DNA of 64,000 nucleotides from Cervus elaphus (GCF_910594005.1 NC_057848.1:138518155-138582154), one strand, 5' to 3'; positions 46,240-58,969 are shown, numbered from the stretch's first letter. Numbers and translations are program-made. Notes: generated by a model not told the origin, from the letters alone.

Positions 46240-46612
46240 GGGGTAATCTTTCTTTGTCACTGGATGAGTATTTTGTTTATTCATATATCAGTTGCTCCAT
46301 CTCTTCAATTTGTAAATAGCTCTGCTATTAACATGAGTGTGTAAGTATCTCTTCAAGATCCTGCTATCAGTTTTTCTCGACATATATCCAGAAATGAAAT
46401 TGCTGGATCACATTGCGATTTTATACTTTTTTGAGGAGCTGGCATACAGCTTTCCAAAGTTGCTATACCAATACATTCCCACCAACAGTGCACAAGGGTT
46501 CACATTCATCCACATTCTCCCCCAAACCTGTTATTTGCTGTTTACGTAGTTTTTAAACTTTGATAGTAGCCATTCTAAGGGGAATGAGGTGATATCTCAT
46601 TGTAGCCAGTTT
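46240..46612 (-). repeat. L1 ORF2 C-terminus, antisense
   Basis: 'gaaattgctggatcacattg', 'attcccaccaacagtgcac' and 'gtgatatctcattgtag' are the reversed end of L1 ORF2. Confidence 0.75.
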
Positions 46613-47203
46613 AATCTTTTGAGGGAGGCTATCTCTCCTTCTGGCAACTATCTGACACTCCCATTAATCCAAAAGTATTTATATGTGAACAGACAATGTC
46701 AACTATTTAAACTGGAATATCATTTGTAGAATGCAGATTTTAAGACAATCAGCAGTGACTGCCACAAAGAGAGAACACACTCAATGTATTCAGAGGGAAA
46801 ATTTTCGAACAAAAGGAGCATATTCAGAATCTCCTATCTATATACTTCCCACAGTCTTCAATCACCCACAACCTGATAGCCTAAATTCTCAAGCCATCTT
46901 TACATTCTAATTTCTTCCCATCCACATGAACAGGCAACTGCCATATTTAGTCATATTTCTTTAACATTTCATGACCAGTCTCTTGTCTAAGTCTTGACTC
47001 TGACTTTCTCTAAACCAAAGCATAGCAAGCCTTGATCTTGAAGTCATTTTCCATTTCAGATAAATTGTGCTGGCTCAGAGCAATTCAGGAGCACTCCAGT
47101 GTTGGATATAAGTTTCTGACTAATCTTCAACATGTCTACACAAAATTCAGTGTTAATAACATATGTGTCCTCAATTTTTAATGATCACCCCAAATTTATG
47201 GGT
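46613..47203. other. No gene recognised
   Basis: Ordinary non-coding sequence. Confidence 0.35.
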
Positions 47204-47433
47204 TCAGTTCAGTTCAGTCGCTCAGTCGTGTCTGACTCTTTGCCCATGGACTGTAGCACGCCAGGCTTCCCTGTCCATCACCAAATCCCGGAGCTTACTC
47301 AAACTCATGTCCATCGAGTCGGTGATGCCATCCAACCATCTCATCCTCTGTCTTCCCCTTCTCCTCCTGCTTTCAATCTTTCCCAGCATCAGGGTCTTTA
47401 AAAATGAGTCAGTTCTTCATATCAGATGGCCAA
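47204..47433 (-). mobile_element. Bov-A2 / BovB 3' end, antisense
   Basis: 'gttcagttcagttcagtcgc' start, 'ccatcgagtcggtgatgcc', ending 'tatcagatggccaaac'. Confidence 0.88.
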
Positions 47434-47639
47434 ACAGTGTGTTACTACTATTAGTTCTAATACCTGAAGTGCTGTCCCAGAAGAAAGAAATGAGCCAAAA
47501 TTGAGGAATCAGGAGAATAGAACAGAAGTTTGGAAGGACAAAAAGAAATCAAGAATACATCTTGAAGGAATTAAGCAGAGGAAGGGAAAAGGAGCAGGGA
47601 AAAACTAAGCAATGAAGAACTAAAGCAAATGATGAAAGT

Positions 47640-47830
47640 GAAACGTTAATCGCTCAGTCAGGTCTGACTCTTTGCAACCCCATAGACTGTAGCCCACCAG
47701 GCTTCTCTGGCCAAGAATACTGGAGTGGTTGCCATTTAGTTCTCCAGGGGATCTTCCCAACCCATGGATCGAACCTGGGTCTACCACATTGTAGGCAGAT
47801 TCTTTACCACCTGAGCCACCAAGGAAGCCT
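47640..47830 (-). mobile_element. Bov-tA SINE
   Basis: Antisense copy 'gttaatcgctcagtcaggtc' to 'gagccaccaaggaagcct'. Confidence 0.88.
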
Positions 47831-48135
47831 GAAGTAAATTATGCACAGCGTAAAAAAAAACCTTTAGTCCTATATACTGCCCCTGTGAGCTTCACAGACT
47901 GATGGTGGGGCTGGAAAGGGGTGATTGGCTCTTTTGTGAGGTGCTTCTGCATCAGTGGTTTATCAGATATACCCATCCAAAGGCTTCTGACGGGTATCTA
48001 TAGGCCGTGCCTCCATGAGACATCGCAGAAGACCTCAGGAATCCAGAATGGCCTGAGCATCCCTTCACTAATGACTGAGGTCAGGCAGGTTGTGAAGAGG
48101 AGCAGAGATTAGAATTAATGTCTATGTTTAAAAAA
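47831..48135. other. No gene recognised
   Basis: Short non-coding gap between SINE and L1 tail. Confidence 0.35.
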
Positions 48136-48665
48136 TAGTACAGAGGCACTTATTTACAAAATAGAAACAAACTCACAGACATAGAAAACAAACTTATGAT
48201 TACCAAAGGGAAAGAGTAAAAGTGAAATTTGCTCAGTCGTGTCTGATTCTCTGCAACCCCAAAGACTATACAGTCCATGGAATTCTTCAGGGCAGAATAT
48301 TGGAGTAGATAGCCATTCCCTTTTCCAGGGGATCTTCTCAACCCAGGAATTAAAGCAAGGCTTCTCCTGCATTGCAGGCAGATTCTTTACCAGCTGAACT
48401 ATCAGTGGAAGAGGGGAAGGGATGAATTGGGAATATAAGATTAAAAGATGTACACTATCATATATAAAACAGGTAAACAACAAGGATTTACTATATAGCA
48501 CAGGGAACTATATTCATTATCTTGTAATAAACTATAATGGAAAAGAAGTGAAAAAATATAGGTACATACATATACATGTAGAATTGAATCACTTTTCTGA
48601 ACACCTGAAACTAACACAATATTGCAAATCAAATATACTTCAATTTAAAGAAAGAAAAAAAAAGC
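48136..48665 (+). repeat. L1 3'UTR tail split by a Bov-tA
   Basis: 'gaggcacttatttacaaaat' and 'aacaaacttatgattaccaa' before the SINE, 'caaggatttactatatagca' and an A-rich end after it. Confidence 0.72.
48222..48412 (-). mobile_element. Bov-tA SINE inside L1 tail
   Basis: Antisense, diverged: 'tttgctcagtcgtgtctgat' to 'accagctgaactatcag'. Confidence 0.82.
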
Positions 48666-48767
48666 AGGAAGCTGTCCAGATAGATTTTCTTAACAATGTA
48701 TTTATGGAAAAGATTTCTGATGAATGTATCTATAAAGATCATTTCTTATTAAAATCAAACTTCTTCA

Positions 48768-48928
48768 GGAGCCTGTCAGGCTCCTCTCTCCATGGGATTC
48801 TCCAAGCAAGAATACTGGAGTGGGTTGCCATTCCCTTCTCCAGGGGATCTTTCCAACCCAGGGATCAAACACAGGTCTCCTGCATTGCAGGCAAGTTTTT
48901 TATCATCTGTGCCACCAGAGAAGTCCAA
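48768..48928 (-). mobile_element. Bov-tA SINE, truncated
   Basis: Antisense, missing the first part of the BovB half: 'caggctcctctctccatggg' to 'ccaccagagaagtcc'. Confidence 0.85.
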
Positions 48929-49167
48929 CTAGCATATAAAACAGGAAACCAGAGTAGAAGCCATCTCTTGTCTACAAAACTCAAAAGTAGGGCTTGGCAA
49001 ACCCTTGCAAGGCTTTGAGGTGTATGATGATGAGATCTCAGTATGAAGATAATACGTTACCAGGCTTGGCCAAGATCTAATTAAGATTAGAAGTCAGATG
49101 TGACTTGAGCCTACAATTTGAGTGCTCTCAGTCAATGCAGCCAAGTGAAGCTGAGGTAAGACAGGGA

Positions 49168-49461
49168 ATTGTTGTTCAGTTGCTAAGTCATGTCTGACTC
49201 CTTGCGATTCCATGGACACCAGGCTTCCCTGTCCTTCACTATCTCCCAGAGTTTGCATAAGCTCATGTTCATTGAATGGTGATGTCATCCAACCATCTCA
49301 TCCTCTGTCACCCTGTTCTGCCCTCAATCTTTCCCAGCATCAGGGTCATCAAACCAGTCAGTCCTAAAGGAAATCAACCCTGAATATTCATGGAAAGACT
49401 GATGCTAAAGGTGAAGCTCTAATAATTTGGCCACCTGACACAAAGAGCCAACTCATTGGAA
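49168..49461 (-). mobile_element. BovB 3' end with 5' inversion (twin priming), with TSD
   Basis: 49168-49347 is the reverse strand of the BovB 3' terminus ('gttcagttgctaagtcatg' to 'cccagcatcagggtc'). From about 49350 the same element continues in the opposite orientation ('aaaccagtcagtcctaaagg' to 'caactcattgga'), covering the segment that should lie just upstream. Perfect 10-bp TSD aagacaggga at 49158-49167 and 49462-49471. This is the classic 5'-inversion outcome of target-primed reverse transcription. Confidence 0.88.
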
Positions 49462-49471
49462 AAGACAGGGA

Positions 49472-51574
49472 TGGATATTCACTATTAAATTGAGAAGCAC
49501 ATGGTGAATGGAATGATTATGGGTCAACACTCATTGGTAACCCAAATGAATACTAGCAATTTAATCACAATGCAAACTCTCAAATTTTTGGTACCATAAG
49601 AAATACACCCTTAAGGGAACTTCTCAATCTTTTTTTTTTTCCCCACACTTATCTCACATTTTGTCTTAATGCATGTCAAGCTTGAGGATACCAAGTCCTT
49701 ATCTTTGGAAAGAATTTGAATGGCTTTTTAGCCAAATGGGAAATTGGACCATCTGGTGTTATCTCTGCATGCAGTGTAAGTCTAAATACCATAAGAGGGA
49801 CTGGCAAACTGCCCAGATAGCTCCACCAATTCTCCAGATTTCCTGAGTTTTTCCAAGAGCTTCAGTTCATCATGGGAATTTATTTTCAAGCAGAGTACTA
49901 TTCCGATTTGCTTGAAAGAAGGAAAAAAAAAAGGAATGGATGAAAGACTATGACTTAAAGATGCAATATTTTATTATTATCATATATCTCATACTCATCT
50001 TTCAGCTTCCTAAAATTGTTCAAATTAACAACAGAGGGACCTCATGAGGATCAAAGCTTCTAGGAAGGTTTGAACACTATAACCTTGAATATATGTAGTA
50101 TCCTCTTTTCTTATAATTTATTTTTCAAACTAAGGAGATTCCTTTTATAAAGTTGTCTCAATTTTATCAGGGGAGTTCCCCTTGGATGTTGTAGTATAGT
50201 AAAGAAAAACTGTCTCCTCTACTGTCTTATCTGATGAGTTCTTGAGGGTATAAAAACAACAGCCACAATCACAGCACAAAAGAAGTATAATGACTCCAGA
50301 AGGGGTGTCACCAATGGGACTGCTTTCACCAATTCACCTTGAGAGAAATTCTTGCATGGTGAGCCACGGGTAGTTTGTCCCTTTAGAGAAACAGGCTTTT
50401 TGGATTGACCAGGTTGGCTCTTGAGAGATGCTCTAAGCAGGAGCCTAAACAAAAGATCCACCCAAGGATTTGGGGACAGACCATCACTTCCTTGTTTTTT
50501 AGCTCTGCTGGATACCTAACACAAGGCTTGACACAGAGCAGTAGTTCGAAGAATAAATAAACTATTTTCTTATCTGTTCCTACCTCACTCCTCACTCCAC
50601 ATTGTTTTACTTCTTTTGCCTAAACAACTCATTATGTTTCATTATATCATCATTTATTTTTATTAGTTTCTTCTGCCATATATGCTCCCAAATTTCCTGG
50701 ATATCACATCAATTCCTCTCCATGTTTACTTTTCATCTTTCCATTAGTGTTTGACACATTCATAGCACTGCTAGGTAATTTCACCCTGGCCAGGTCCCAA
50801 ATATACTCCTTTCTGCATGTTTACTAAAGGCTATTCTTTCTCAACATTTAAAGTATCAAGAGCAACTTTATATAGCTTCCTAATTCCTAGAGAAGATTTA
50901 ATTCCTATTGTTTAAGTTACAGAAGAAGGTCAGTTAAGATTTTCTCAAAATTCACTTTTTATAATTATATAGCTTCTCGACTAAAGCTAAGAATATATAT
51001 GATTGAGGCCACCTTTGAGATTCAGTGCCATTTATTGGAACTGATTCACAGAGTAGAACATGAAATTATAAATCAGCAAACATTATGGTCAACAATCTAT
51101 GTCAGGGCATCTTTAATATTTTTGATGTTATATTTCAGCCCAAATTCTGTACATGTGTTGAGAGTGATGTTTTATATTAATATGAATTGCAGCAATCACA
51201 AATCAGACAAATTTCCTGTTGACAATTTCCTTAATCTCAGGGGAGGTAAATTCAGGCACTTTTTCAGAAATGGTTGTATCTGGCTATGTGTTATAAATAA
51301 CCAATATAAGGGAAGGATTATAACAACAGATATTTGATACAGAATGACACGTTCTCTAAGTTATTTTGAGATACAGGCCTTTCAGTCAAACCTATCGTTC
51401 CTTTAAGACTGAGTCATAAATTCAGGCTTCTTGGTCAGTACCAAGTAAATACAGGTAATCTGGTGTATTACCTATGTTTCTAGTATTTTCTAGAACTAAT
51501 CAGTAACTTATCAGTAACATTCTTGCATTCATTTCTTTTCCGATAAAGGGGGCTATAGTATATATGTGTGTGTG
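49472..51574. other. No gene recognised
   Basis: 2.1 kb of AT-rich DNA. The minus frame 50219-50461 ends in a hydrophobic stretch but lacks any family feature or supporting context. I see no assignable repeat. Confidence 0.35.
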
Positions 51575-51730
51575 TCCATGCTAAGTCGCTCAGTGGTGTC
51601 TGACTCTTCACAAACCTATGGACTGTAGTTCACCAGACTCCTCTGTCCATGGGATTCTCCAAACAATACTGGAGTCGGTTTCCATTTACTTCTCCGGGAT
51701 CTTCCCCATTCAGGGATCCCTGGGTTTTAT
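51575..51730 (-). mobile_element. Bov-tA SINE, diverged
   Basis: 'gctaagtcgctcagtggtg' to 'ttcagggatccctgggtt', antisense with several deletions. Confidence 0.8.
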
Positions 51731-51847
51731 ATGGTATCTTCTTCATTTTTTACCAGTTTAAACACATATGATGATAAGTAATTTATTAGTGATCTAATTA
51801 AATAAAGGTGGGTCAGGAATGTCCTCAAATGTTAATGTCCATGGATG

Positions 51848-52042
51848 CTAAGTCGCTTCAGTTATTTCCAACTCTTTGCAACCTCATGGACTGTAGCCCA
51901 CCAGGCTTCTCTGTCCATGGAATTCTTCAGGCAAGAATACTGGAGTGGCTTGCCATTCCCTTCTCCAGAGGATCTTCCCGACCCGGGAATCAAACCTGTG
52001 TCTCTTGCATTTCCTGCCTATCACCAGTGCTACCTGGGAAGC
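51848..52042 (-). mobile_element. Bov-tA SINE with TSD
   Basis: 'ctaagtcgcttcagttatt' to 'gctacctgggaagc', flanked by ccatggatg at 51839-51847 and 52043-52051. Confidence 0.92.
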
Positions 52043-52180
52043 CCATGGATGACTACTCATTGAATGTAGTACTTTCAGCTTTGGGGCAAGTGAAAGCACA
52101 AAAATTCAACTGCTGAATGAGAGAAGATGGGGAAAGGAGTTGGAAGGAGCCAGTGAGGAGCATTAAGAAAGAACATATAT

Positions 52181-52388
52181 GCAAGCTGGATGCATGAGAC
52201 AAGTGCTCGGGCCTGGTGCACTGGGAAGACCCAGAGGAATCAGGTGGAGAGGGAGGTGGGAGGGGGGATTGGGATGGGGAACACTTGTAAATCCATGGCT
52301 GATTCATGTCAATGTATGACAAAACCCACTATAATACTGTAAAGTAATTAGCCTCCAACTAATAAAAATAAATGAAAAAAAAAGAAGA
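52181..52388 (+). mobile_element. 5'-truncated ruminant L1 3' end with TSD
   Basis: 'gcaagctggatgcatgagac' to the gaaaaaaaaag end, with the 'gtaattagcctccaactaat' signature. 16-bp TSD aagaaagaacatatat at 52165-52180 and 52389-52404. Confidence 0.92.
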
Positions 52389-52404
52389 AAGAAAGAACAT
52401 ATAT

Positions 52405-53139
52405 ATGCTTGAGGAGGCCTATGGAATGTCCCTGGAGCAGCCTCCACTTCCATCCCTCACATATGGCTCACAATGACCCAGACCGTATGACGTGTTTCTG
52501 TGTGCCGTGTTCCTTCCCCACCCACACATTGGAGTCTGCTTGGTTTTGGAACAATCATCTCACTCACTTGTGACCCTCTTATGGCTTCATTAGATCCTGG
52601 GAAAGAAGCACAAATTTTTGATTCTGGGAAAAGCAGGCCAGACAGTATTGCAAAGAGGTAGGAGCCGTTTCTCTGCCCTTCTAGGCCATCTTCCTCTGTA
52701 GTCTGCTGAGCATCCAGATTGTGAATTCCGGGAAGTAGATCAAGAACTTCATGTTATCACAAATCATGTATTTTGAATAGGGAGTCTACTCATTATTCAA
52801 CCTGACAATCAATTTCAGTTTTATACCAATAAATAGTCTAAAGAAATGACCATCTGTTGCCAGCATTTTCTGAAATAGTCTATGCTCATTTTAGGTTTCC
52901 AGAAAAAGATAAGCAAGTTTTGTATCAACAAAACAAAATACTCTAAATGACTAGCTCATTCCCAAATTCTGGTGTTACACACCCCGCCTCCCCTAAACAC
53001 ACAAAAACTATCAGTACTAGAAGCTGGGTATGCACATCAAGCATGTGAATGTGAGTGTGAGAGAGCCAGGCTACAAATATAAACAGTGACTAACCGGATG
53101 GAAGGATGCCTTCTCTAGACTTGAGCTACTGCACATATT
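52405..53139. other. No gene recognised
   Basis: Non-coding sequence with a short C-rich stretch near 52980. Confidence 0.35.
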
Positions 53140-53147
53140 CTTTACAT

Positions 53148-53322
53148 TAGTGGTGTTGACCCTTGACTGCCCATTAGAATCACTTGGAAAATAGTAAAAA
53201 ATCTGGATCCTAAGGCCACAATCCATGCCATTAAATCACAATCCTGGGGGTTGAGTCCAGGCACCAAAGTTTTAGAAACTCTGCAGGTGGTTCCAATGTA
53301 CTGCCAAGGTTGAGAGTCACTG
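53148..53322. mobile_element. MER5A-like hAT (Charlie-derived) non-autonomous DNA transposon
   Basis: Degenerate inverted ends (tagtggtgttgaccc and ttgagagtcactg), with 'cccattagaatcacttgg' and 'aggtggttccaatgtact' inside. Eight-bp flanks ctttaSat at 53140-53147 and 53323-53330 match at 7 of 8. Confidence 0.78.
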
Positions 53323-53398
53323 CTTTAGATAGTAGTTTGCAACTAGAAAAGCCTCATTAAGGACAATCCCTTCATAATCATTTAAATAGTAGTTTAGG

Positions 53399-53610
53399 GC
53401 TTCCCAGGTGGCTCAGATGGTAAAGAATCCACCTGCAATGCAGCAGACCAAGGTTTGATCCCTGGGTCAGAAAGATTCCCTGGAGAGGGAAATGGCAACC
53501 CACTCCAGTATTCTTGCCTGGAGAATTCCAAGGACAGAGGAGCCTAGCAGGCTATAGAACACGGGATAGAAAAGAGTTGGACACAACTAAGCAATGAACA
53601 CTTGTGTTTT
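53399..53610 (+). mobile_element. Bov-tA SINE
   Basis: 'gggcttcccaggtggctcag' to 'gttggacacaactaagcaat'. Confidence 0.9.
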
Positions 53611-53616
53611 TTTCTT

Positions 53617-53738
53617 TTCTTTTTTTTTAACCACACCATACAACATGTGGGATATTCGTTCCCCCACCAGGGATTGAACTCTTGCCTCCCTGCATTGGAA
53701 GCATGGAGTCTTAATCACTGGACTGCCTGGAAAGTCCC
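53617..53738 (-). mobile_element. tRNA-derived SINE, antisense
   Basis: T-rich start, 'aacatgtgggatattcgttc', 'agggattgaactcttgcc', ending 'actgcctggaaagtccc'. Confidence 0.87.
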
Positions 53739-54551
53739 AGTTTGTGTTTCTATAATGGACCTAGATCTGACCTAACACAGACTTCCAGAAATGCAAAATC
53801 ACTTTGATATCATATAAGTTTGTAGCAGGTGCAGTACCTTCCTAAGTCAGATTTTTTACTAGGGGCTGTGTTTCTAAGAGCACATGTCCTTTATCTACAA
53901 GCTATTCTCAAGTTAGGGTTCTGATATCATTCATCCTTCCTGGGGTGCACATTAGCACGTACAGTGAAATTCCACAGAGGCAGACATCATTAGCAGGATG
54001 CCAGTGGAGTCGGGGGAAAAAAAAATCAATGCGGCCCACTCACTGCCAGCACTGGGAAGTGTTTGCTATTTAGTATTCACTAGAGTGCATGCTGAAATGC
54101 CATTTTCTGTTGATTTGCATTCCACAGTAAGGTGATGAGGAGTCCTTGAAAGAGCTCTCTCAAGTCCATCACTGTGGTCTTCATGCTATTCTAGTATTTA
54201 GTGTTGTTAACTGATCTTAGTCTTATATTCTCAAATTCTGATGGGGTTACATATGCCACTTATTCCTGGAATATTAAGCAAGAGTTCAGTTCTACTCTTC
54301 AATAACCTGAGCACTTCTGCCAAATCTTTATTTCCCAAATTTATACAGTTCTGAAATTTGCATAACTCAAGATGAAGCACTGAATCATCCCAGGTGCTTA
54401 CTGTGCCAAAGCAACTTCCCACTCCTTTTTGCTTTTTATCCCTTACTTTTCATTTCTTTAACTCAGTGTTAGGAAATACAGAAAACAAAGTGGGGGAGGG
54501 AGACGTACGAGCATTCTTCTTATTGACAATTCTCTTGAACACTCACTATAT
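53739..54551. other. No gene recognised
   Basis: Non-coding sequence; nothing supportable. Confidence 0.35.
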
Positions 54552-55144
54552 AAAACAGTGACAGACTATTTTCTTTGGCTCCAAAGTCACTGTGGATGGT
54601 GACTGCAGCCATGAAACTAAAAGACACTTGCTCCTTAGAAGAAATGCTATGACAAACCTAGACACCATATTAAAAAGCAGAGACATGACTTTGCCAACAA
54701 AGGTGTGGATAGTGAAAGCTATAGTTTTTCCTGTAGTCATGTGGAGATGTAAGAGTTGGACCATAAATTAGGCTGAGCACCAAAGAAATGATGTTTTCAA
54801 ATTGTGGTGTTGGAGAAGGCTCTTGAGAGTCCCTTGGAGAGCAAGGAGATCAAACCAGTCAATCCTAAAGGAAATAAACCCTGAATGTTCATTGGAAGGA
54901 CTGATGCTGAAGCTCCAATACCTTGACCACCTGATATGAACAGCCAACTCACTGGGAAAGACCCTGATGCTGGGAAAGATTGAGGTTAGGAGAGAAGGGA
55001 ACAGAGGATGAGATGGATAGCATCATCGATTCAATGAACATGAGTTAGAGCAAACTCTGGGAGACAGTGAAGGACAGGGAAGCCTGGAATGTTGCAATTC
55101 ATGGGGTTGCAAAGAGTCAGACAGGGCTTAGAGACTGAACAACA
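54552..55144 (+). mobile_element. BovB 3' end, decayed
   Basis: 'acagtgacagactattttct' through 'gatgctgggaaagattgagg' to 'gagactgaacaacaaa'. Stops throughout; no intact RT frame. Confidence 0.9.
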
Positions 55145-56074
55145 AATTGATAGTAATATGTTACAGCTGCAATAAGAACATAAAATATGCACCATGCCTG
55201 GATCCTAGATTTGACCCTTAACTGAGATCAAGGCATCCCTACTCATTACCTGCTCAGAGTTTATTCACAAAGAAGAGATACAGAGAGAAATAGTGTTTGC
55301 TACAGAAGCCCTCCCATAGCACTTACCATGTGCTGTAAATTCACAGTCGCCTCTGCCTTTGAACTATAAACCCCTCGTAAACACGAACCAGGACATAGTC
55401 AATACCATAGTCAATAGTCAAACATCGGTTATCATGGGACCTGACCTATTATAAGTTTCAACAATTTTAAAATTAATAGATAATAGAATGAATATGTAAT
55501 CATCAAAGTCATCATTTGGAAAAACATTGGACTAGAAAAATGAATACAGTGATCTAAAGTGAAAAATAAGCTGTCAGTTACAGGTTTCTCACTACTGTAA
55601 AGATATTAGAGTGTTTGTGTGTGTGTTGGGGGTGGGTGGGTGGGTGGGTTCTCTCACTCCTGACCCAATGCTTTCCATACTCAGTTTTTTTTTGGATGAT
55701 TTTAAAAAGCGACTTTCCAAAATGCCTCTTTATTTTGCAAAGTTTAGCCGTCTTTAAGAGGAATCACAATTCAGTTTTAGATAATAAAAATGTCACTTTT
55801 CATAGCATCAGCAACATTTCATGAATATTTTATAAAAGTTTAGTCACGGGCACTGAAGATTTCTCTTCAGATGCTGTGAGATTGAGATACCGGAAGTTGT
55901 AATACAATATTACAAATTCTGGCTTCATTACCTAAAAGTTTACACCTTCCAAAATTTTTCAAGCAATTAATTTTCATCAAAATGAAAAAAGAAATTAATG
56001 CAAAAAATTTTATGAATGCAAAAAGTTTGAAAATAATATATTCTCGTCTTATCCTCACAGAAACTAAACATATT
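55145..56074. other. No gene recognised; G-rich tract at 55628-55648
   Basis: The only notable feature is the (GGGT)n run. Confidence 0.4.
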
Positions 56075-56087
56075 AAGAATAAATCTT

Positions 56088-56359
56088 GAGGGTTTCCCTG
56101 GTGGTCCAGTGGTTAAGAATCCACCTTGCAATGTAAAGGACATTGGTTCAATCCCTGGTGCAGGAAGATCCCACATGCCGTGGAACAGCCAAGGCCACGT
56201 GCTACAACTACTGAAGTCCAGGCGCCTAGAGTCTGTGCTCCGCAACAAGAGAAGCCACTGCATTGAGAAGCCTGCACACCACAACTAGAGAGGATCTGCC
56301 ACTTCCCCCAACTACAGAAAGCCCGGGCAACAACAAAGACCCACCACAGCCAAAAAATA
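56088..56359 (+). mobile_element. tRNA-derived SINE, long form, with TSD
   Basis: 'ggtttccctggtggtccag' to an A-rich end. TSD aataaatctt at 56078-56087 and 56360-56369. Confidence 0.9.
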
Positions 56360-56393
56360 AATAAATCTTTTCTTTTTAAAAGGAAAAATCTTG

Positions 56394-56567
56394 GGACTTC
56401 CCTGGTGGTCCAGGGGCTAAGACTCCACACTCCCAATGCAGGGGCCTTGGGTTCAATTCCTGGTCGGGGAACTAGATCTCACATGCCACAAGTAAAAATC
56501 CTGCATGCCACAGCTAAGACCTGGCACAGCCAAATATATAAATTAATAAAAATAAATATGTTTTAAA
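56394..56567 (+). mobile_element. Second tRNA-derived SINE at the same target
   Basis: 'gggacttccctggtggtcca' (from 56393) to the A/T-rich tail. The motif aagaataaatcttg at 56075-56088 is repeated in full at 56568-56581, and aaatcttg lies at 56386-56393. Confidence 0.87.
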
Positions 56568-56581
56568 AAGAATAAATCTTG

Positions 56582-57954
56582 CCTCTCATCTTTGTTTTAC
56601 TTATAACCATGGTAAATATATAGTGTGTTATTCTGCATATACGATAACAATATTTACACTTTAGCTAATCCATTTGTCAGAGGAAAAAAAAGGTCTAAGA
56701 TGCTCTGTGCTCTAGGAACTTTCAATAGTTGATTCTCTTAAAACAATTACTCAGTGAAATAAAGCATGAAAACATAAAAGTTAGTGAATATTTTAGCACT
56801 ATTTGATTTAAGATCATATTTCATCCTGGTATTTCAGGAATGTTTCTCTGTTTTCCTTTTACAGCTAGTGAATGTGAGGTCTTAGAACACTTTAAATAAT
56901 TCATTATTATTAGACCAAGACTCAACTATTTCAATTAAACTCAATGATTTAACAAATCTCTTGAGAATTTAGTGTCAGGAATTATAGTGCAACTAGGGCA
57001 GCTGTCTACTTTCCAATTAGAGAATAGCAGGGCCATATCTTGAGGGGAAAAATATCACCAGCCTAGTTTAAAAAGTGTTTATGTACTATGTAACGTATCC
57101 TGATAAAAGGAAATGTAGTAACCTTTTCACAGAATCCTGTCAGCCAGAGAGGTAAACAAAGGCCAAAATCAAGGGCGAGGGAAACAAGTGTCAGAATCAA
57201 AATCTCTCTTAGAACTGCAGTCTGAACAGTAGCTAAGAGTTTGCCTAGAATTTCACAGCCAGTGGGCATAGAAAAAATATTGGATTGTAATTGCTTCCTA
57301 AGAAGAGTCAAAATGTTCAGATGTCAGATCCTGGAACCACTGGATTTTGAAAGAAGGGAAATAAACAGGCTTAACTGTGCTCATCAGATTAGGCAGACAT
57401 AGAGAAGGAAGCCAAGCACTATGGGGTTTGCCTGGAGTCCCAGTTTTCACCCGTGTCCAGTTTTGGGTCCCTCATTGTAGAGAAAGGACTGTGGTAGTAC
57501 AGAAGCCAGAGGTGGGATCCGACCTAATTCACACAGACATCGTTTTCCAGCGGTATTTGAAAAACAACATTTTTAATGTGACTCTGAGAGCCAAAAGCAA
57601 CCCAAAATCGCCATAGTTACACATATTTTTTGTTTCAGATCACTTTTTCTCAAGTCTAGAAGAGTAAAATAAAGTTAAGAAATGAGGCAGTTTTGTAGCA
57701 TTCTGGTGCCTTAAGCAAAAGGAGCCCTTTAGAATGATGGCTCCATTAAGCAGGATTATTCAAAATTGATCATTGAGAGTTGGAAAGAAAAAGGACATTT
57801 GAGTGAATACTGGAAAAGAATATTCTGAAGGATGAAACTCTTTCTTAGGGGTAGAATCATTGTCTATGTGGAAACTATCACGGGATCACCACCATGGTTC
57901 TCCACCACAGTTTTACTGGTAATTTAGAGTAATGAAATATATATCAAATCTAGG
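56582..57954. other. No gene recognised
   Basis: The + frame 57377-57616 and - frame 57063-57311 carry no recognisable motif. No repeat family assigned. Confidence 0.35.
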
Positions 57955-58050
57955 AAACTCTTGTGGCCTTCAGCAATCCCTTTATTACCTGTGGGTCTCA
58001 GTTTCCTCACATGGAGATGCAGGGCTAGAATCCAGTGATCTGTAACATCC
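57955..58050 (-). repeat. MIR SINE core, antisense
   Basis: 'gggtctcagtttcctcacatg' followed by 'agatgcagggctagaatcc' is the reversed MIR core. Confidence 0.6.
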
Positions 58051-58969
58051 ATCAGTCCTTAACATTGTGAACATCCTTTTTCATAATGCTCTCCCCTTTC
58101 TCTGCTCTGTGCTCAAAGCCATCTTTCTTACTCCCTCTACTCCAGTCTTGATACATCTCCCTGCTGTTTCTTGTCACCCTTGACTTGAAGGAGACAGATC
58201 TAGAGACTATTAGTCAGAAAACTACACGGTCATCAATACCAGACAAGCAGCCTTTGTCAGGGAGAGAAGGGCTGAGCAAGCATGAAAGCAATAGTGGACT
58301 GAAATGAATGAGCAAGAACCATTAACAGGAAAAAAGTATTACACTGGATTGCCTCCACATTCCTGTCTTTATATGTTTTCCTTTCCTTCCTTTTTCTTTT
58401 ATTTCTCATCTGAGAGTTACAGGAATGTTTTACCCAAACTATACAGGAATGGCTAATCATAACTTTCCACCTTACCTCCTAGCTTGGAGGGTGAACACTA
58501 ATTAATTCCCAATACACTGATTAGCTGGTTACACAGTGTACACCCCCTGGTTACACCCCCTACAACCTCTGTGCTTCCTATAGCGTCTGTTGCTTAAATA
58601 TGTACAAAATGTATGCATCCATATATATATATATTAATATGGGTATGTGTATACATACACACACACACTTTGCTTGTTTGTTTCAACTTTTAGGAGAGGT
58701 TAAACTTTTCCTGCAAGTGTTAAAAAAGTAAATGATGGATCATGGTATTTAATGGTGTTTAAATATAGGAATCACTTATACTGGAAAGAACTTTAGTGTG
58801 AATACTGTTGTTCTTCCTTTTATAAAAGAAAAAAAAAAATCCTCAATATGTCATTGCTATCAGTCCAAACATCAAACATGGTCATTTTTAGGAGCTCCAG
58901 GTCAGTCATTCTATTTAACACCAGATATTTAGTACAGATTAGAGAAAGATGACAAGAGGAAAAAATATA
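58051..58969. other. No gene recognised
   Basis: Small (AT)n and (AC)n runs near 58622-58670; otherwise plain non-coding sequence. Confidence 0.35.

Noticed and set aside
48422..49018. 198-codon + frame
   Set aside because: Composite of an L1 3'UTR and a Bov-tA; residues match the usual translated SINE pattern.
50219..50461. 80-codon minus frame with a hydrophobic C-terminal stretch
   Set aside because: No family resemblance, no transcript signals nearby; treated as chance.
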